Assembly: GCA_030407085.1 (NCBI GenBank)
Contig: CM059585.1
Coordinates: 112,085,501 to 112,149,500, forward strand
From: Trichopria drosophilae
Taxonomy: Eukaryota; Arthropoda; Insecta; Hymenoptera; Diapriidae
Direction of reading: 5' to 3'
Length of the DNA: 64,000 bases
Of this stretch, positions 13,052 through 23,899 are shown one piece after another. The number at the start of each line of letters is the position of its first letter. The first letter of the stretch is position 1. Both the position numbers and the translations under genes were made by a program. The notes under the pieces are model-generated. The model was given only the letters and a program-made list of their open reading frames with translations, had not been told where the DNA came from and ran no database searches.

Positions 13052-13858
13052 CTATCCTACCAATTTTTTACACACCCGAAGATGTCTCATACACTCTCTT
13101 TCTTCCCCACACAGCCTACACTTTATTTCCTCTTCTTTCATCCAATACCTGTTACCCCTTGTCTCATTTCCACATCTCCATCTTGCTATCGTTTGTATTT
13201 TATTCCCTTCCGTCCTCTTTCTATTCTCTCTCATATATGTTGGGATTCCCTCTACCCTCCTATATTCTACGCACCACTTTAACTTTCTCACTTGCTCTAT
13301 CCTCTCCTGTTCGTCTACCTCTTTATCCTTTTTCCTCAGTTTTTCCCATTTTTCTTCCCCTTCCGCTCTCAGCGCCTCCTCACTCTGTCCTACCCTCCAC
13401 AAGTATTCCCTTCTCTCCAAACTATCTCTTGCCCATTCTTTCTCTACTCTCTCTCTTTCATCTTTTCTCTTTTCCACTATACAGATTTTCCCCACTTCTC
13501 CCATCTCCCCTTTTTCCATTTTCTCCTCATAGCGACCTGCCCTACTTCCTGCTTCAGTTCTTATTCTTTCTCTTTTCAATTCCTCTCTTACTATGTATCC
13601 TGGCGCCCCTCTATCTAATTTTAAAATCCACCTTAAATACTTTTCCTGTAGACTCTCTACCCCCTCCCACTCCTTATATCCCCAGATTTCTACTCCATAC
13701 ATTAACACCCCCTTTACTATGCTATCGAATAGCTTTAACCTCCATCTTATATCTCCTCTAAATTTCCTTTCCCCGTAACTCCACACCCATCCCATCGCAA
13801 TTCTCGCCTTTCTTACCCGCTCTCTTACATGTTCATCCTCTCTATTATTTCTTTTCAT
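13052..13858 (-). pseudogene. C-terminal region of the non-LTR polyprotein (copy 1)
   Basis: The frame continues the RT fragment after a frame change. It is rich in Glu, Arg and Lys and holds FDSIVKGVLMYGVEIWGYKE (thumb-like region) and the knuckle CRLCGEERECMRHLRVC near its end. The opposite strand shows long Ser/Leu/Pro-rich open frames that are antisense shadows of this purine-rich sequence. Confidence 0.75.
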
Positions 13859-13884
13859 TACATATCCTAAATAATTAATCCTCT

Positions 13885-14427
13885 TTACTTCTTGAATATT
13901 CTCTTTTCCCCACCACCACTTCTTTTCTTTTTCTTTCCCTCCATCATTTTTAATTTGAATTTTTCTACGCTTAAATCTAATTTTTTATCTTCTAAATATT
14001 TCTTTAGCATTCTCATCATCGCTCTTAATCCGTCTTCCTTTTCTGCTACTATAGCTATATCATCTGCATATTCCAATGACCATATTTTTGTCCTTCCTAC
14101 TTTCACTCCCCCAGGCCCTTTCATCATTTCCTCCTCTATATCAGCAATATATATATTAAACAATGTAGGGCTTAGAGGGCATCCTTGCCTAACTCCTTTC
14201 TCTACTATAAATTCTCTACTCTCCTTCTCCATTATTCTTACTCTACATCTCGTCTCTTCGTAAATTTCTTTTACCCTCTCTATAAGATCTTTCTCTATTC
14301 CTCTTTTCTCCATCATCTTCCATAAAATCTCTCTATCCAATCTGTCAAAAGCTGCCTTCAAATCTGCGAAGAACGCATACACCTTTTCCTTTCTACCCAG
14401 CCTCCTCCCTATTACATGCTTTAACAT
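13885..14427 (-). pseudogene. Reverse transcriptase fragment (non-LTR copy 1)
   Basis: This 180-codon open frame carries RT palm motifs: FADLKAAFDRLDREILWK (motif A, catalytic Asp), RQGCPLSPTLFNIYIADIEE (motif B) and YADDIAIVAE (motif C, YADD). A stop separates it from an upstream RT remnant, and a frame change separates it from the downstream domain. Short and disrupted, it cannot make a working enzyme. Confidence 0.85.
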
Positions 14428-14895
14428 CTTTATATTTCTATTGTCCCTCTATATTTCCTAAATCCTGCTTGTGATCTCCCACATCCTCCATTTGCGTCCA
14501 ACGCCTTTACTATTCTTTTATTCAGAATGCTTGCGTATATTTTGTATGCAGTACATATGCTTACTATATTTGTTTCACCTCTCTTCCATATTGGCACTAC
14601 TATTCCTATCCTCCAACTATCCGGAATATTGTGTATATTATTTGTAAGATAAAATACTATGCTCTTTTCGTATTGTGTATCAAATATGAAAGATTATATT
14701 CAAAAGTGTAATCAAACACAACTAATTATCGGTGTCATCAAATCAATCGATTAAGCCTACATTACCTTTAATCGTGTCAAACTTGCAACCTAACATCATA
14801 ATGTCCTAACCATTGCTGGACACGCAATTTAATAATATAAAAATATAATAACGATATATTTGTTATGTACAGAACCACTCATTTTTTCTGAAGTT

Positions 14896-15032
14896 TACAC
14901 TGAAAAAACGCCTGATGAAAAATAGTTAACCGTTAACGTATTAACTTTCTTGTAATGCTAATTTTAGATTATTAATTAACGATATAATATTAATGTTAAA
15001 TTCAGTGTGTTAACAATAGTTTTCTCAGTGTA
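14896..15032. repeat. Small MITE with TACACTGA ends
   Basis: Left end TACACTGAAAAAAC; right end GTTTTCTCAGTGTA, a near-perfect inverted repeat about 14 bp long. The interior is AT-rich with TTAAC motifs. It belongs to the TACACTGAGAGAAA family. Confidence 0.65.
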
Positions 15033-16865
15033 CATAATTTCAGAGTGTATAATATATTTAATGTGCTCAATTAACATAATTCTTAATTATGTATAGTTTT
15101 TAAGTGATCATTTAGAACCATTTCAATATTGAAGTATAATTTTTATTACATCGGGATCATAACGATCAATATTCAATACACTATCTTAAATTGATGAAAA
15201 TGAAATTTGAGGATTACAAGAATTCATTTATGACAGGTGCTGTCATTTATTTTGAGGCCCAATCCCGAAATTGAATACACTTCGAAGTAATCAACTTTCA
15301 ATATACCATATGGCATCTCTCATGCGCCGTCTTATTTTGAAAATTGTTTTCTTTTTGATATTACATTTGGTCGTCAGTACTATAGCTGTAGTATAATGTG
15401 AAAGCCACCTATTTTAACAGTGAATTTAAGTGTACTAAATTAAACGAATTAATTTTTTTTTTGCACTAACCTATCGCTGATCTTAACGATTAGTGTTTAC
15501 AAGTGGTTAAAATAGTGATGACAGTAACTTAATCAATGTGCTCTTCATTCAAACAATCCGGATTATTCAAATCCTCATTTGAAAAAAATGAAGACTGATA
15601 AATTAGGTAAAAAATGTTCTAAATATGAAATGTAAATAATACAATTTACATTTTGTAATATCGGATTTAGCAAATGACGTCATATTGTGATATTTATAAA
15701 GTACTTCAATTTGAAAAAATGATGTATTGTATCTATTTCGCGGTTTATTAAAACCGATTTTTAAGCTTAGAATAGTTTTTGTTTATATCTAGACTGAAAT
15801 AGTATGGCTTTTAAAAAAACATAAATATCACACCATATTTATGGAAGTAAATGGAGAGAAATCTTTGCGTTTTACAACATTTTTTTAATAAAAATACTTC
15901 ATTTTAATTCATTAAAATAACAAGTGGATTTTCCATTCAGCTGCGCTTTAACCCGTTTCATCCTAAAATTGCATAACAAAACACCTACAAAACACGATTA
16001 ATCAGAAAAACAACTTTTAAAACGTAATTTTCAAAACTGATTGTCATAAAAATCTAAGCTGTCGCTTCTTCTAATTATCAGTTATTTAAATCCGTTGTTA
16101 CTTTTATGAAATTTAAGGTTGTGGACTACAAAAATTGGCGTCCAAGAGTAAAAAAAGAATATATAAGGCACTTAGACATTAAAAATCTTCAAATTACTTT
16201 TATACTTAAGTCAGTACACTGATGTTCAATGCAAATCTGATATCAGTTTTTTAAAATAAAAAACCGACCCAATGCGCGTTACTCGGTGGTTTATGATCGC
16301 TGATTATGAATCTAATGTCGTTAAAAAAAAATTAAAATGGCGGATTTATTTTTTAAATTTATTCCACATTCAGCACTCCAAATCAGTCCGTGTACGTATA
16401 GTTTCATGAAAATAATTCAAAGAGTTGATATTTTTTTCAATGTTAAAGAGCTTTATATATTTATATTTATTGCTTACTCTTGCATACCATTTTAAATTTT
16501 CGTGACAAATTCCGCTCGGTTTTTGCATTAGCGATGACTATATTGATATTATTTTATTATATTCTTAACACTTCGGGAGTAGAACCCGATTTTGCGCACT
16601 GCCGTGAAATCTTCGGGCGCAAAATAATTATCGAGCCCCACATTTATCGTATTAAAAAATATCATGTGCGACAAAGGCGAAATATAGATTTCCGACCAAT
16701 GTGATTATCACCGTCGTTTTGTGGTATATTTTGCATCTTCTTGGTAGTTAATGGGTTAATTAAATAATATTCGTCGAAAACTTAAATAAATGATTATGCA
16801 GTTGCATATCTTATGGTTTTCAAGTTTGGTCTTTTTGAATCTGAAGTCCATTATCCAATATCCCA
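15033..16865. other. Intergenic region
   Basis: AT-rich; no gene recognised. A GATCGCTGATTATGAATCTA motif near 16287, followed by AAAATGGCGG, belongs to the dispersed repeat signature. The frame at 16480-16704 shows no known domain. Confidence 0.4.
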
Positions 16866-16986
16866 AACAGCACAAGCCGACCCCTGGATGTCCTCAGAAG
16901 TCCCTGAGGAGCTCCCGAGGACCAAAAACGGACATTTCGACGTCCTAAGGAGCTCCCAAAGACATCTCGGAATGGATTGTGCTGTT
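16866..16986. repeat. Small TIR element with CAGCACAA ends (copy 2)
   Basis: Starts AACAGCACAAGCC and ends GGATTGTGCTGTT, a 10 bp perfect terminal inverted repeat. The interior has ATGTCCTCAGAAGTCC and CCTGAGGAGCTCC, resembling copy 1 at 9139-9363. Confidence 0.65.
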
Positions 16987-17018
16987 CCGGTTATGTCGCC
17001 ACATTTCCAATAAACGGC

Positions 17019-17252
17019 TTATGAATGAATATCCATTTCTACTACGGGAGTTGAAAACCGGGATGAAAACCAGTAGCTGTCGTTACCGCATCTAGCGGTG
17101 AGACGGCGAATCTCGCTGATTAATGGAGAAGCCGGAAAGATTAGCTTATCACGCATGCATACAGGCAGCTTGGTTATTTTAATCAGATCGTCTAGGTAAT
17201 GCAACCAAAAAATGTTAACCAGTATGTATACTACCAAAAAAGAAACATGCAT
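17019..17252 (-). pseudogene. Possible repeat-derived coding remnant
   Basis: This 77-codon frame ends in SYWFSSRFSTPVVEMDIHS, a peptide that looks like a remnant found in repeated insect sequences rather than a host gene. That impression is from memory and I cannot name the element. No splice or promoter context supports a gene. Confidence 0.25.
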
Positions 17253-17962
17253 TATTAGAGGGATTATTTTCTGGTTATATTAACCCCAACATCTGATAAG
17301 TAAAACTGTTTTAAATATATGCTTCAGGAACTTTTTTAACCAACATTTTCATTAAAAAAATGTGACAATGGGTTTGTAATGTGGAATTGTAAAGTAATGG
17401 TTTATCAATTGTTATTATAAAAATATTCATTTACAAAAAGATTACGAGTAACAACATTTTTTGTTCAAAATGCCGCCATTTTTCAATTGCAAAAATTAAT
17501 TACTTCACCACCCACAGACTGAACAAGGTTTTTATACAAACAGAATATATGTACAGATTTATGAAAATGGACTTCAGATTAATGACCCATATACTGAAAT
17601 TTACAAAACCCATGGCGCTATCTGTTGGTAGGTCTGGAAAAAACATGGCAATTTTTCTTTCAACCACTTGAAACTAAAGTGACATTATTAGAACCTCATC
17701 TAACTATGATTTTGGATTCGCGCGCCATTTAGCGTTCAAAGATATAATTCACCTTTATCTACTATATTCTTTTAAGCATATTGATTCGCATATTTGTTTC
17801 AATACAAATATGAGCACGAAATCAAGAAGCAATCTTGTTATTGTGGAAAAATAAAAGTCACATTTTCAAAATTTAGAGAAGTGAACTAAATTTTTGAAGA
17901 GACCACGAAGAAATATATCAATATCATTATGGACTCATTTTTTTTAAGTTCACCCATAGAAG
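17253..17962. other. Intergenic region before IR-4
   Basis: AT-rich; no gene or element recognised. Confidence 0.4.
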
Positions 17963-20439
17963 GTGGACGTTCACAATTTATACAAAATCTTGTTTTATAA
18001 AAATGTAACGATTACTTTTTTCTTTACAGTATTGTTAAATTCAACTCGCCAACACAGAAAGCAGAGCTTCATTTCATCCATCATATTTTACCTCGTTTTA
18101 TCTTCAATAATCGTATGGTGTAAAGGTTATAATTACACAACTTTTAAAGACAACATTGAAAGGCCAATGTGCGGCCGATTCTCCTCTTGCCTACAACGAT
18201 TGTTAGATTTAGCTGGATGGAGAAATTCAAGATTTTTTGTTGTCTACAACACAACTTGGAATCGCAACCATGATGTATTTGAGCAAGATTTAGAATATTT
18301 CGCTTGGATGGTGAGTGACGGCAACCAAGTTACCTTAAGCGGTCAGGTGAATCTCATAATCTTCACAGCTAATTTCCAAACACTTCGCAATATTATATCT
18401 GACATGAACATCAATCGCTTGGATGCTGCAGCAGAAATAATTGTTTCACTTAGTGATGTTTACACCGACATCGAGCATGTAAAAAAATCATCACATGGAA
18501 TACCCGATCTGCTTTGGAATGCGAACAGACCAAGTGCGGTTTTCTTCACCAGAACCGCGAGAGATGTGTTGATTACATCCTATCGAGCATTTGAAGATAA
18601 TTGCAAACCAAGTCCTCTAAAACTGATCACTACTTGCTATTGCGGTGTTTTTCAAGTCAACAATATACAAATTTTCCCTAAGAAAATGGCCAACGCGTTC
18701 AATTGCTCCATGAATATTACATGGCTAATGAAAGACAGTTATACTGTGAGTTTTATGTCGAGGACTTACAAGAGTAGCAATTCTGCGACTGTCCTTGCAA
18801 GTAAGCGTTTAGTGAAAATGATGGCGGAAGATATAAACTTACGGATAAATGTCATAGAATCTGATCATATTCAATCTCTGCATGAGGTATGTTTTATTCT
18901 TACTAAACAAGAGTAAAATTCACTAAAACGTATTTTTTAATATCACTCCAACTACTTTATTTCAGGGCTGCCGTGAAATAGCCTGCGTAACAGTAACTGG
19001 ATTCATTCCAACCCCTGACAGGCTTGAAACAATGGACTATCTTCCAGGGTATCAATCGAATGCCCTGGTAGTGATCTACCATGAGAAACTGATTCGCCAA
19101 CATTATTGGAGAAATATTTTTCTTCCTTTCGAAACAGAAGTATGGATAGCAATTTTGTTGATATTCGTAATGTCTGGTGGAAATACGATAATGGCGAAAT
19201 TTTGCCTTAAAAGAAAAAGTATTATCCCCGTTTCGAATGTCTCCTTTTTCGCGTTTCTGAAAGCGTTATTTGCCGATGGTCGTTTAATATCTACTTCTAC
19301 AGTCAGCAGAATTTTCTTTTTTCTGTGGTCGGTATATGCTTTCTACATCACATCTGCTTACAGCTGTGGGTTGTATGGTTATTTGACGACTGCAGAGGAA
19401 CTTGATAGCTATAAAACATTCAAGGATTTGGATAGATCGGGCTTGTTAATCGGGGGTACACGAAGATCACGAGAATTTCTTTACGATCCTGAAGATTCTA
19501 GTTTAATGGACCTGCATAACAAGTACAACCTCATGTCAAGAGATGAAGTTCATCGATTTTTACTTAATGGTACCACAGCTGGAATTATGTTGAGAAATTC
19601 GGTACAAGCACATAATCTTCTGACGTCAGGTAAGTTATTGAACATTTTCGACGTCTTGTATTAAGGATGTTAAGCAATAGTTATTAGCTGTCGAAACAGT
19701 AAAAAGCAATAAACATCCTTAAGAAGACGAGTTGAATAACACGTTTTGAATAAGAATCCCAAAAACCATCTTTATATTTGGATTTGTGCGCCACCTAGTG
19801 CTCATCCTCAAAACACTGCCAAGGGCTTTTTGTCAATGATCATATTCATAACCACTTAAACATTAATGTTTTATGAACTCTTCTAATCAGGCATCATTAA
19901 GTCCCTGTTTCTAATGAATGTTTTTAATTTCAGGAATACCCAACAAACCTTATCGAATAGTATCGGAAAATATATTGTCCTTCGTATCACCAATTTATGT
20001 GAGTAAAGGTTCTCCGATAATAACTGTTATACGGCCACGGATAATGGATCTTCACACGTATGGATTTTCGTCATATTGGCAAAGATACTATACACATCTT
20101 ATGTCAATACGAAATAAAACACAAGCAATTCAAGATGAATTGCCGATAACGCTGCCGCATTTTTATAGTTTATTTTGCATATTTATTTTTGGTATGCTCT
20201 TAGGAACTGTTTCATTTGGACTCGAGCTCTATTATCAAAGAACAGCAATTCAGAAGGCTGCTAATGTTATACACAACATTGAAATTATCGAAAAGAATCT
20301 AGTGAAAGAATTGAAAAAAGACATTAAAATTGTACATGATAAATCTAAAGCACTAACTCACTCTATCACTCACCACGATAAAAAAATGTATAATAATGGA
20401 CATAGATTTCATTTGAATGGTATTGAAATCCACAAATGA
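17963..20439 (+). CDS. Divergent ionotropic receptor IR-4 (three exons)
   Basis: Exons: 17963-18886, 18966-19629 and 19934-20439, with the same phase-0 and phase-1 introns as the other IRs, for about 697 aa. The N-terminus is uncertain. The only in-frame Met is 17963, giving two hydrophobic segments, and the second (IIFYLVLSSIIVW) aligns with the signal peptides of IR-2 and IR-3; an acceptor at 18029 (TTTACAG) could instead join an upstream start exon. Domains follow the family: CLQRLLDLAGWRNSRFFVVY, S1 (GFIPTPDRLETMDYLPGYQS), M1, M2 (ITSAYSCGLYGYLT), S2, M3 (FYSLFCIFIFGMLLGTVSFG). It is the most divergent of the four and has a basic cytoplasmic tail of about 60 residues, absent from the others, rich in Lys and His. 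Confidence 0.88.
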
Positions 20440-20917
20440 TTTCTTTTAGAAACAAGAAAAATTAATTTTCTACGATTTTTATAATAGACGCCCTTTTTCT
20501 TTTTCTCGTTATATCCCTAAATTATAATAATATCCATTATACATATAAGTGTACTGAATTTTATTAAATTTATATACATAACAATAAAATTAATCTAACA
20601 AATAATCTGTAAGTTTTCTGTTTGTTTTGATCTCGAACCTGTTCCTGCATAAACTTTCGACCCTCCAAAATCATTCGAATATTTACTAAAAGGTTTTCCA
20701 CTGTTCAATTTAGATCAATCAAAAAGTATTGGGTGCAGGTATTTTTTATTGTAACAAAAATAATTTATTTATTTATATATCACAAGAGTGAAAAAAATAG
20801 GATGGTCATAAAAATAGTTATTTTCGTAACAAGGGCGTAAAATGAACTTTTACACCCGTAGGCGATCCACGTTCCCGAGGAGCGGCGAAGCCGACCCAAG
20901 GGTATTGGGTGATCGCC
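20440..20917. other. 3' flank of IR-4 and outer repeat arm
   Basis: No gene. From about 20826 a GC-rich arm (GTAAAATGAACTTTTACACC) pairs loosely with 21340-21375 (GTGTAAAATGCGATTTTACA), bracketing the MITE that follows. Confidence 0.45.
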
Positions 20918-21319
20918 TAAGGGCACGTGCACACTGACAGCGAATCACGAAATGCGGCAAGCGAAATATACCACAAGTTTACAATAATAAAAATGTATTT
21001 ATCGATATTTTTCTTCACACGTGTATAGATTTTTATATTATTTAATTCTGCTCGTTTAATTTTCCATTATGTGCGATCCGCTTACCGTTAATCGTAATTC
21101 GCTTGTTGTATTTCGAGGTTACCCGCCCTGGTAAGCGAAACATAAAAATTAGGAAGTAAATCGTCAGAATTACAAGACTATATATAAAAATCTGAAAAAA
21201 CAAGTAAATATCAATATTTTTAAACAGCAATATCAAAATATCGACTTTTATTATATAAAATTTTTGTACATTTCGCTTGCCGCTTTTCGCGATTCGCTGT
21301 CAGTGTGCACACGCCCTTA
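20918..21319. repeat. MITE with ~50 bp terminal inverted repeats
   Basis: Left end TAAGGGCACGTGCACACTGA, right end its imperfect inverse (CAGTGTGCACACGCCCTTA). Pairing continues through GACAGCGAATC and GCGGCAAGCGAAAT. About 400 bp, no coding capacity. Confidence 0.8.
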
Positions 21320-22122
21320 TGCATGTAATTTTGGAGGGTGTAAAATGCGATTTTACAACCCCGTATGACGAAAAATCATTTTTTTATATGTCTAGACTAT
21401 ACTATGGTGAACGATTTTTCGTGATCGAAGAACTAATCCGAACAGAGGTGAAGCGAGCACTTTGTGCCTCCCAACGTATTACCGCTTCTTATACATTTCC
21501 CCTTCCCGATTCTCCCTTCCTCCTAAACCGCGCATTACGAACGGTTTGGGAAAGGTGAAATGAACAAGAGGGGGTAAAGCGAGTTCGGGTTCAGGGGAGC
21601 GAGGGGAATATATTAGAAAGGAGTGGGGATTACATGGTGCTTTGGACGACATCATGCGGATTAGTTTTCCCTTCGAAAGTTGCCTCATAACTGGTGACAA
21701 ATATTTCCAAACTGCAGCTCAGCAAGTACCAGCATCATGGACTTTGAGAGCTGATAAATGCAAGCAGGATAATTATTAATTTTCGAAATAAAATGTCGCC
21801 CTACGATAAAGAGTACAGTGATCCAAAATGTTCTGTATTGAAATAAGAATTTGAAACTGAAATGCAGTAATACAAATTAAATATGTAATTCAATACATTA
21901 ATTTTGTTTTGATTAAAGTAGTTTGTTATTGTATTTTACAATATATAAATAATATTATTTAAAGAATATAAAATGAAAAAATCGTTTAATTAAAATATAC
22001 ACGACTAATTCATATTTATTAGCGACATCTACATGAATTTGATCTTTCGAATTGTTTCATTTGATCGTCATTTATTCACAACGGGCAGGTAACTCGCATT
22101 TTTATTCAGGAACCTTCTGTGA
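21320..22122. other. Intergenic region
   Basis: Moderately GC-rich to about 21720, then AT-rich. The small open frames at 21277-21700 overlap repeat sequence and show no known domain. Confidence 0.35.
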
Positions 22123-22160
22123 TTCAGTCCATAGATCGTCGAACATCGAGCACAACATTC
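22098..22160 (+). promoter_or_regulatory. Candidate promoter and 5' non-coding exon of gene A
   Basis: An arthropod initiator match (TTCAGT, 22123-22128) lies about 25 bases after a TATA-like ATTTTTATT, and a strong donor (GTAAGT) follows at 22161. Gene B has the same arrangement (TTCAGT then GTAAGT). The exon would join the acceptor at 23892-23894 just upstream of the gene A start codon. A second possibility is a TATAAAAG at 23721-23728 with a shorter unspliced leader. Confidence 0.4.
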
Positions 22161-23894
22161 GTAAGTTTTTTTTCAAAATGTTGTTAAATCTGCCTTTTTT
22201 ATTACTAAATTAAATTCTATTGTTATACTGATTTATCAAGAAATAATCTTACAAGGAACACAATTTATTTTATTTTTATATATTTGTTCATCTTGCAGAC
22301 AACTCTCTGAAATGATTATCTATTATTATTTCTATTGTTCTCGACTTTTTGTTGTATTTGAACGTTTTATCAAAATCCAATTCCTCGTGACAAAATTGTT
22401 CTATATATATTTTAAAATCCCTAGTTGAAAACGAAGCAAGTTTTTCGCACTAAGAAAAGATGCAAGCAGTCATTTGTTTTCTTGGTACGATTATTCGTAT
22501 GTCAAGAATAAAAAAACAAACGAATGTTGACTGTCGTCTCTTTGTAGTACTAAACGATTCGTTGTGATTAAAATAGTTTTTTATAGACAAGGAACATTTT
22601 TACGTGTTTAAGCCGAAAAAGTTGTAATATGAAATAAATAATTATTTGAATAGTGGAAAATAAATATTTACGTGGCCTAAGGAAATATTGTCTTAAAGTA
22701 AGTCAAATTTACTAACAAGAAGAAACGTTTATTACAAATAAAAATTTTTTTTTTAATACGAGCAAATCTTTTACTTGGTACAATTAAATGTTTACTTGAA
22801 TACGGAATTTTTCTCATAACATTTTGCGATATTTCTTATCAACATTTTTGTCACAATTGTAAATCACTTGCGAAATAATTTGAAAAAATGGTTTCTTATA
22901 ATTTTTTACTTAGAGCGTCTATAACGTTTTTAACGAAAATTTTCGGCAATTTTATGTCGTTTCAATAATGTGGGGTATAAAAATAGTTCTTAAAATTCAA
23001 ATATTTTATCCACTTTTGTCTATGGTTTCAATAGAATCCAAATATTCTGATAAATCGAATAAAAATTGATAAAAGTATTTCACAATTTTGTTTAATATTC
23101 GTCAAATATGGCGTCTTCCGGATAGCTAACATTTAATTTCGACGAACCTTTTGTACAAGTTTTCAAACATTTTCAAGTTCGATTTTGATAGGAAATACTT
23201 GATTGAAATTGAATGAAAAAAGTGTCATTTCAGGCGTTAATAATTTAAAATCATAAATACACAAAATACGAAAAACATAATGCTGTAGTAATTACACTTT
23301 AAAAATACAAAAAAAAGTAATGAATAAAAAATTACTTCTGAAAATACTTCAGTGAAAATGTTAACATAATAAAGATATAAACGAATACAACAATGGGTAA
23401 ATTTTAAATTGTTTTAAAGGATAACAAATTAAGGAAATGGAAGTTTGCGAAATCCGTATTAATATAAATTGAATTAATCATATTGAGATAATTGTTGTTT
23501 TTGATTACATCGACAATAAAACTTTCATCTTTCTCTATGAAATAAAATATTTGTATCCAAGATCCAACTTCACAATTATTTATGTAACCATCAATTTTGC
23601 GCCATATCGACAGGGGAAAAAATCTCTTCTCACCCATCGCTCTCAACATACAATTTTATTTTTTAATATCTTTTAAATATAAATACATATTTTTATTAAA
23701 TAATGAATTGTCAAAAAGAGTATAAAAGGTATCACAGTACGCCAAAATTCGTTACAAATTGATCTGACATCTGATATTAGAGATTTTTTTTTAAAGAGTG
23801 AAAGACTTTCACTGACTAAATTTTTAATTCTTTTTAAAGAATTGTAAAGATGATAGAATTTTACTCAATATGTCATTTTATTGAAATTTTCAGA
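22161..23894 (+). other. Presumed intron 1 of gene A
   Basis: AT-rich, low complexity in places, with no recognised gene. It contains a TATAAAAG at 23721 that could be an alternative promoter. Confidence 0.35.
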
Positions 23895-23899
23895 ACAGA

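Larger units (their letters stand above)
12620..14650 (-). mobile_element. 5'-truncated non-LTR (LINE) retrotransposon, copy 1
   Basis: On the minus strand a degraded reverse transcriptase runs from about 14640 to 12770. Upstream of the main open frame are RT remnants (TAYKIYASILNKRI). Then come AFFADLKAAFDRLDRE, RQGCPLSPTLFNIYI and the catalytic box LEYADDIAIVAE. A frame change near 13870 leads to the C-terminal domain (GWVWSYGERKFRGDIRWRLK) and a Cys/His knuckle (CRLCGEERECMRHLRVC). The 3' UTR down to about 12620 resembles the 3' end of copy 2 at 49336. The 5' half, including endonuclease, is absent. This is a dead copy of a family I associate with Hymenoptera. Confidence 0.85.

Noticed and set aside
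12630..13761. Long plus-strand open frames rich in Ser, Leu, Pro and Phe (up to 300 codons)
   Set aside because: They are antisense to the purine-rich C-terminal region of the non-LTR element, which has recognisable RT and knuckle motifs on the minus strand.
21277..21700. Open frames on both strands after the 20.9-21.3 kb MITE
   Set aside because: They start inside the MITE arm and show no known protein features.
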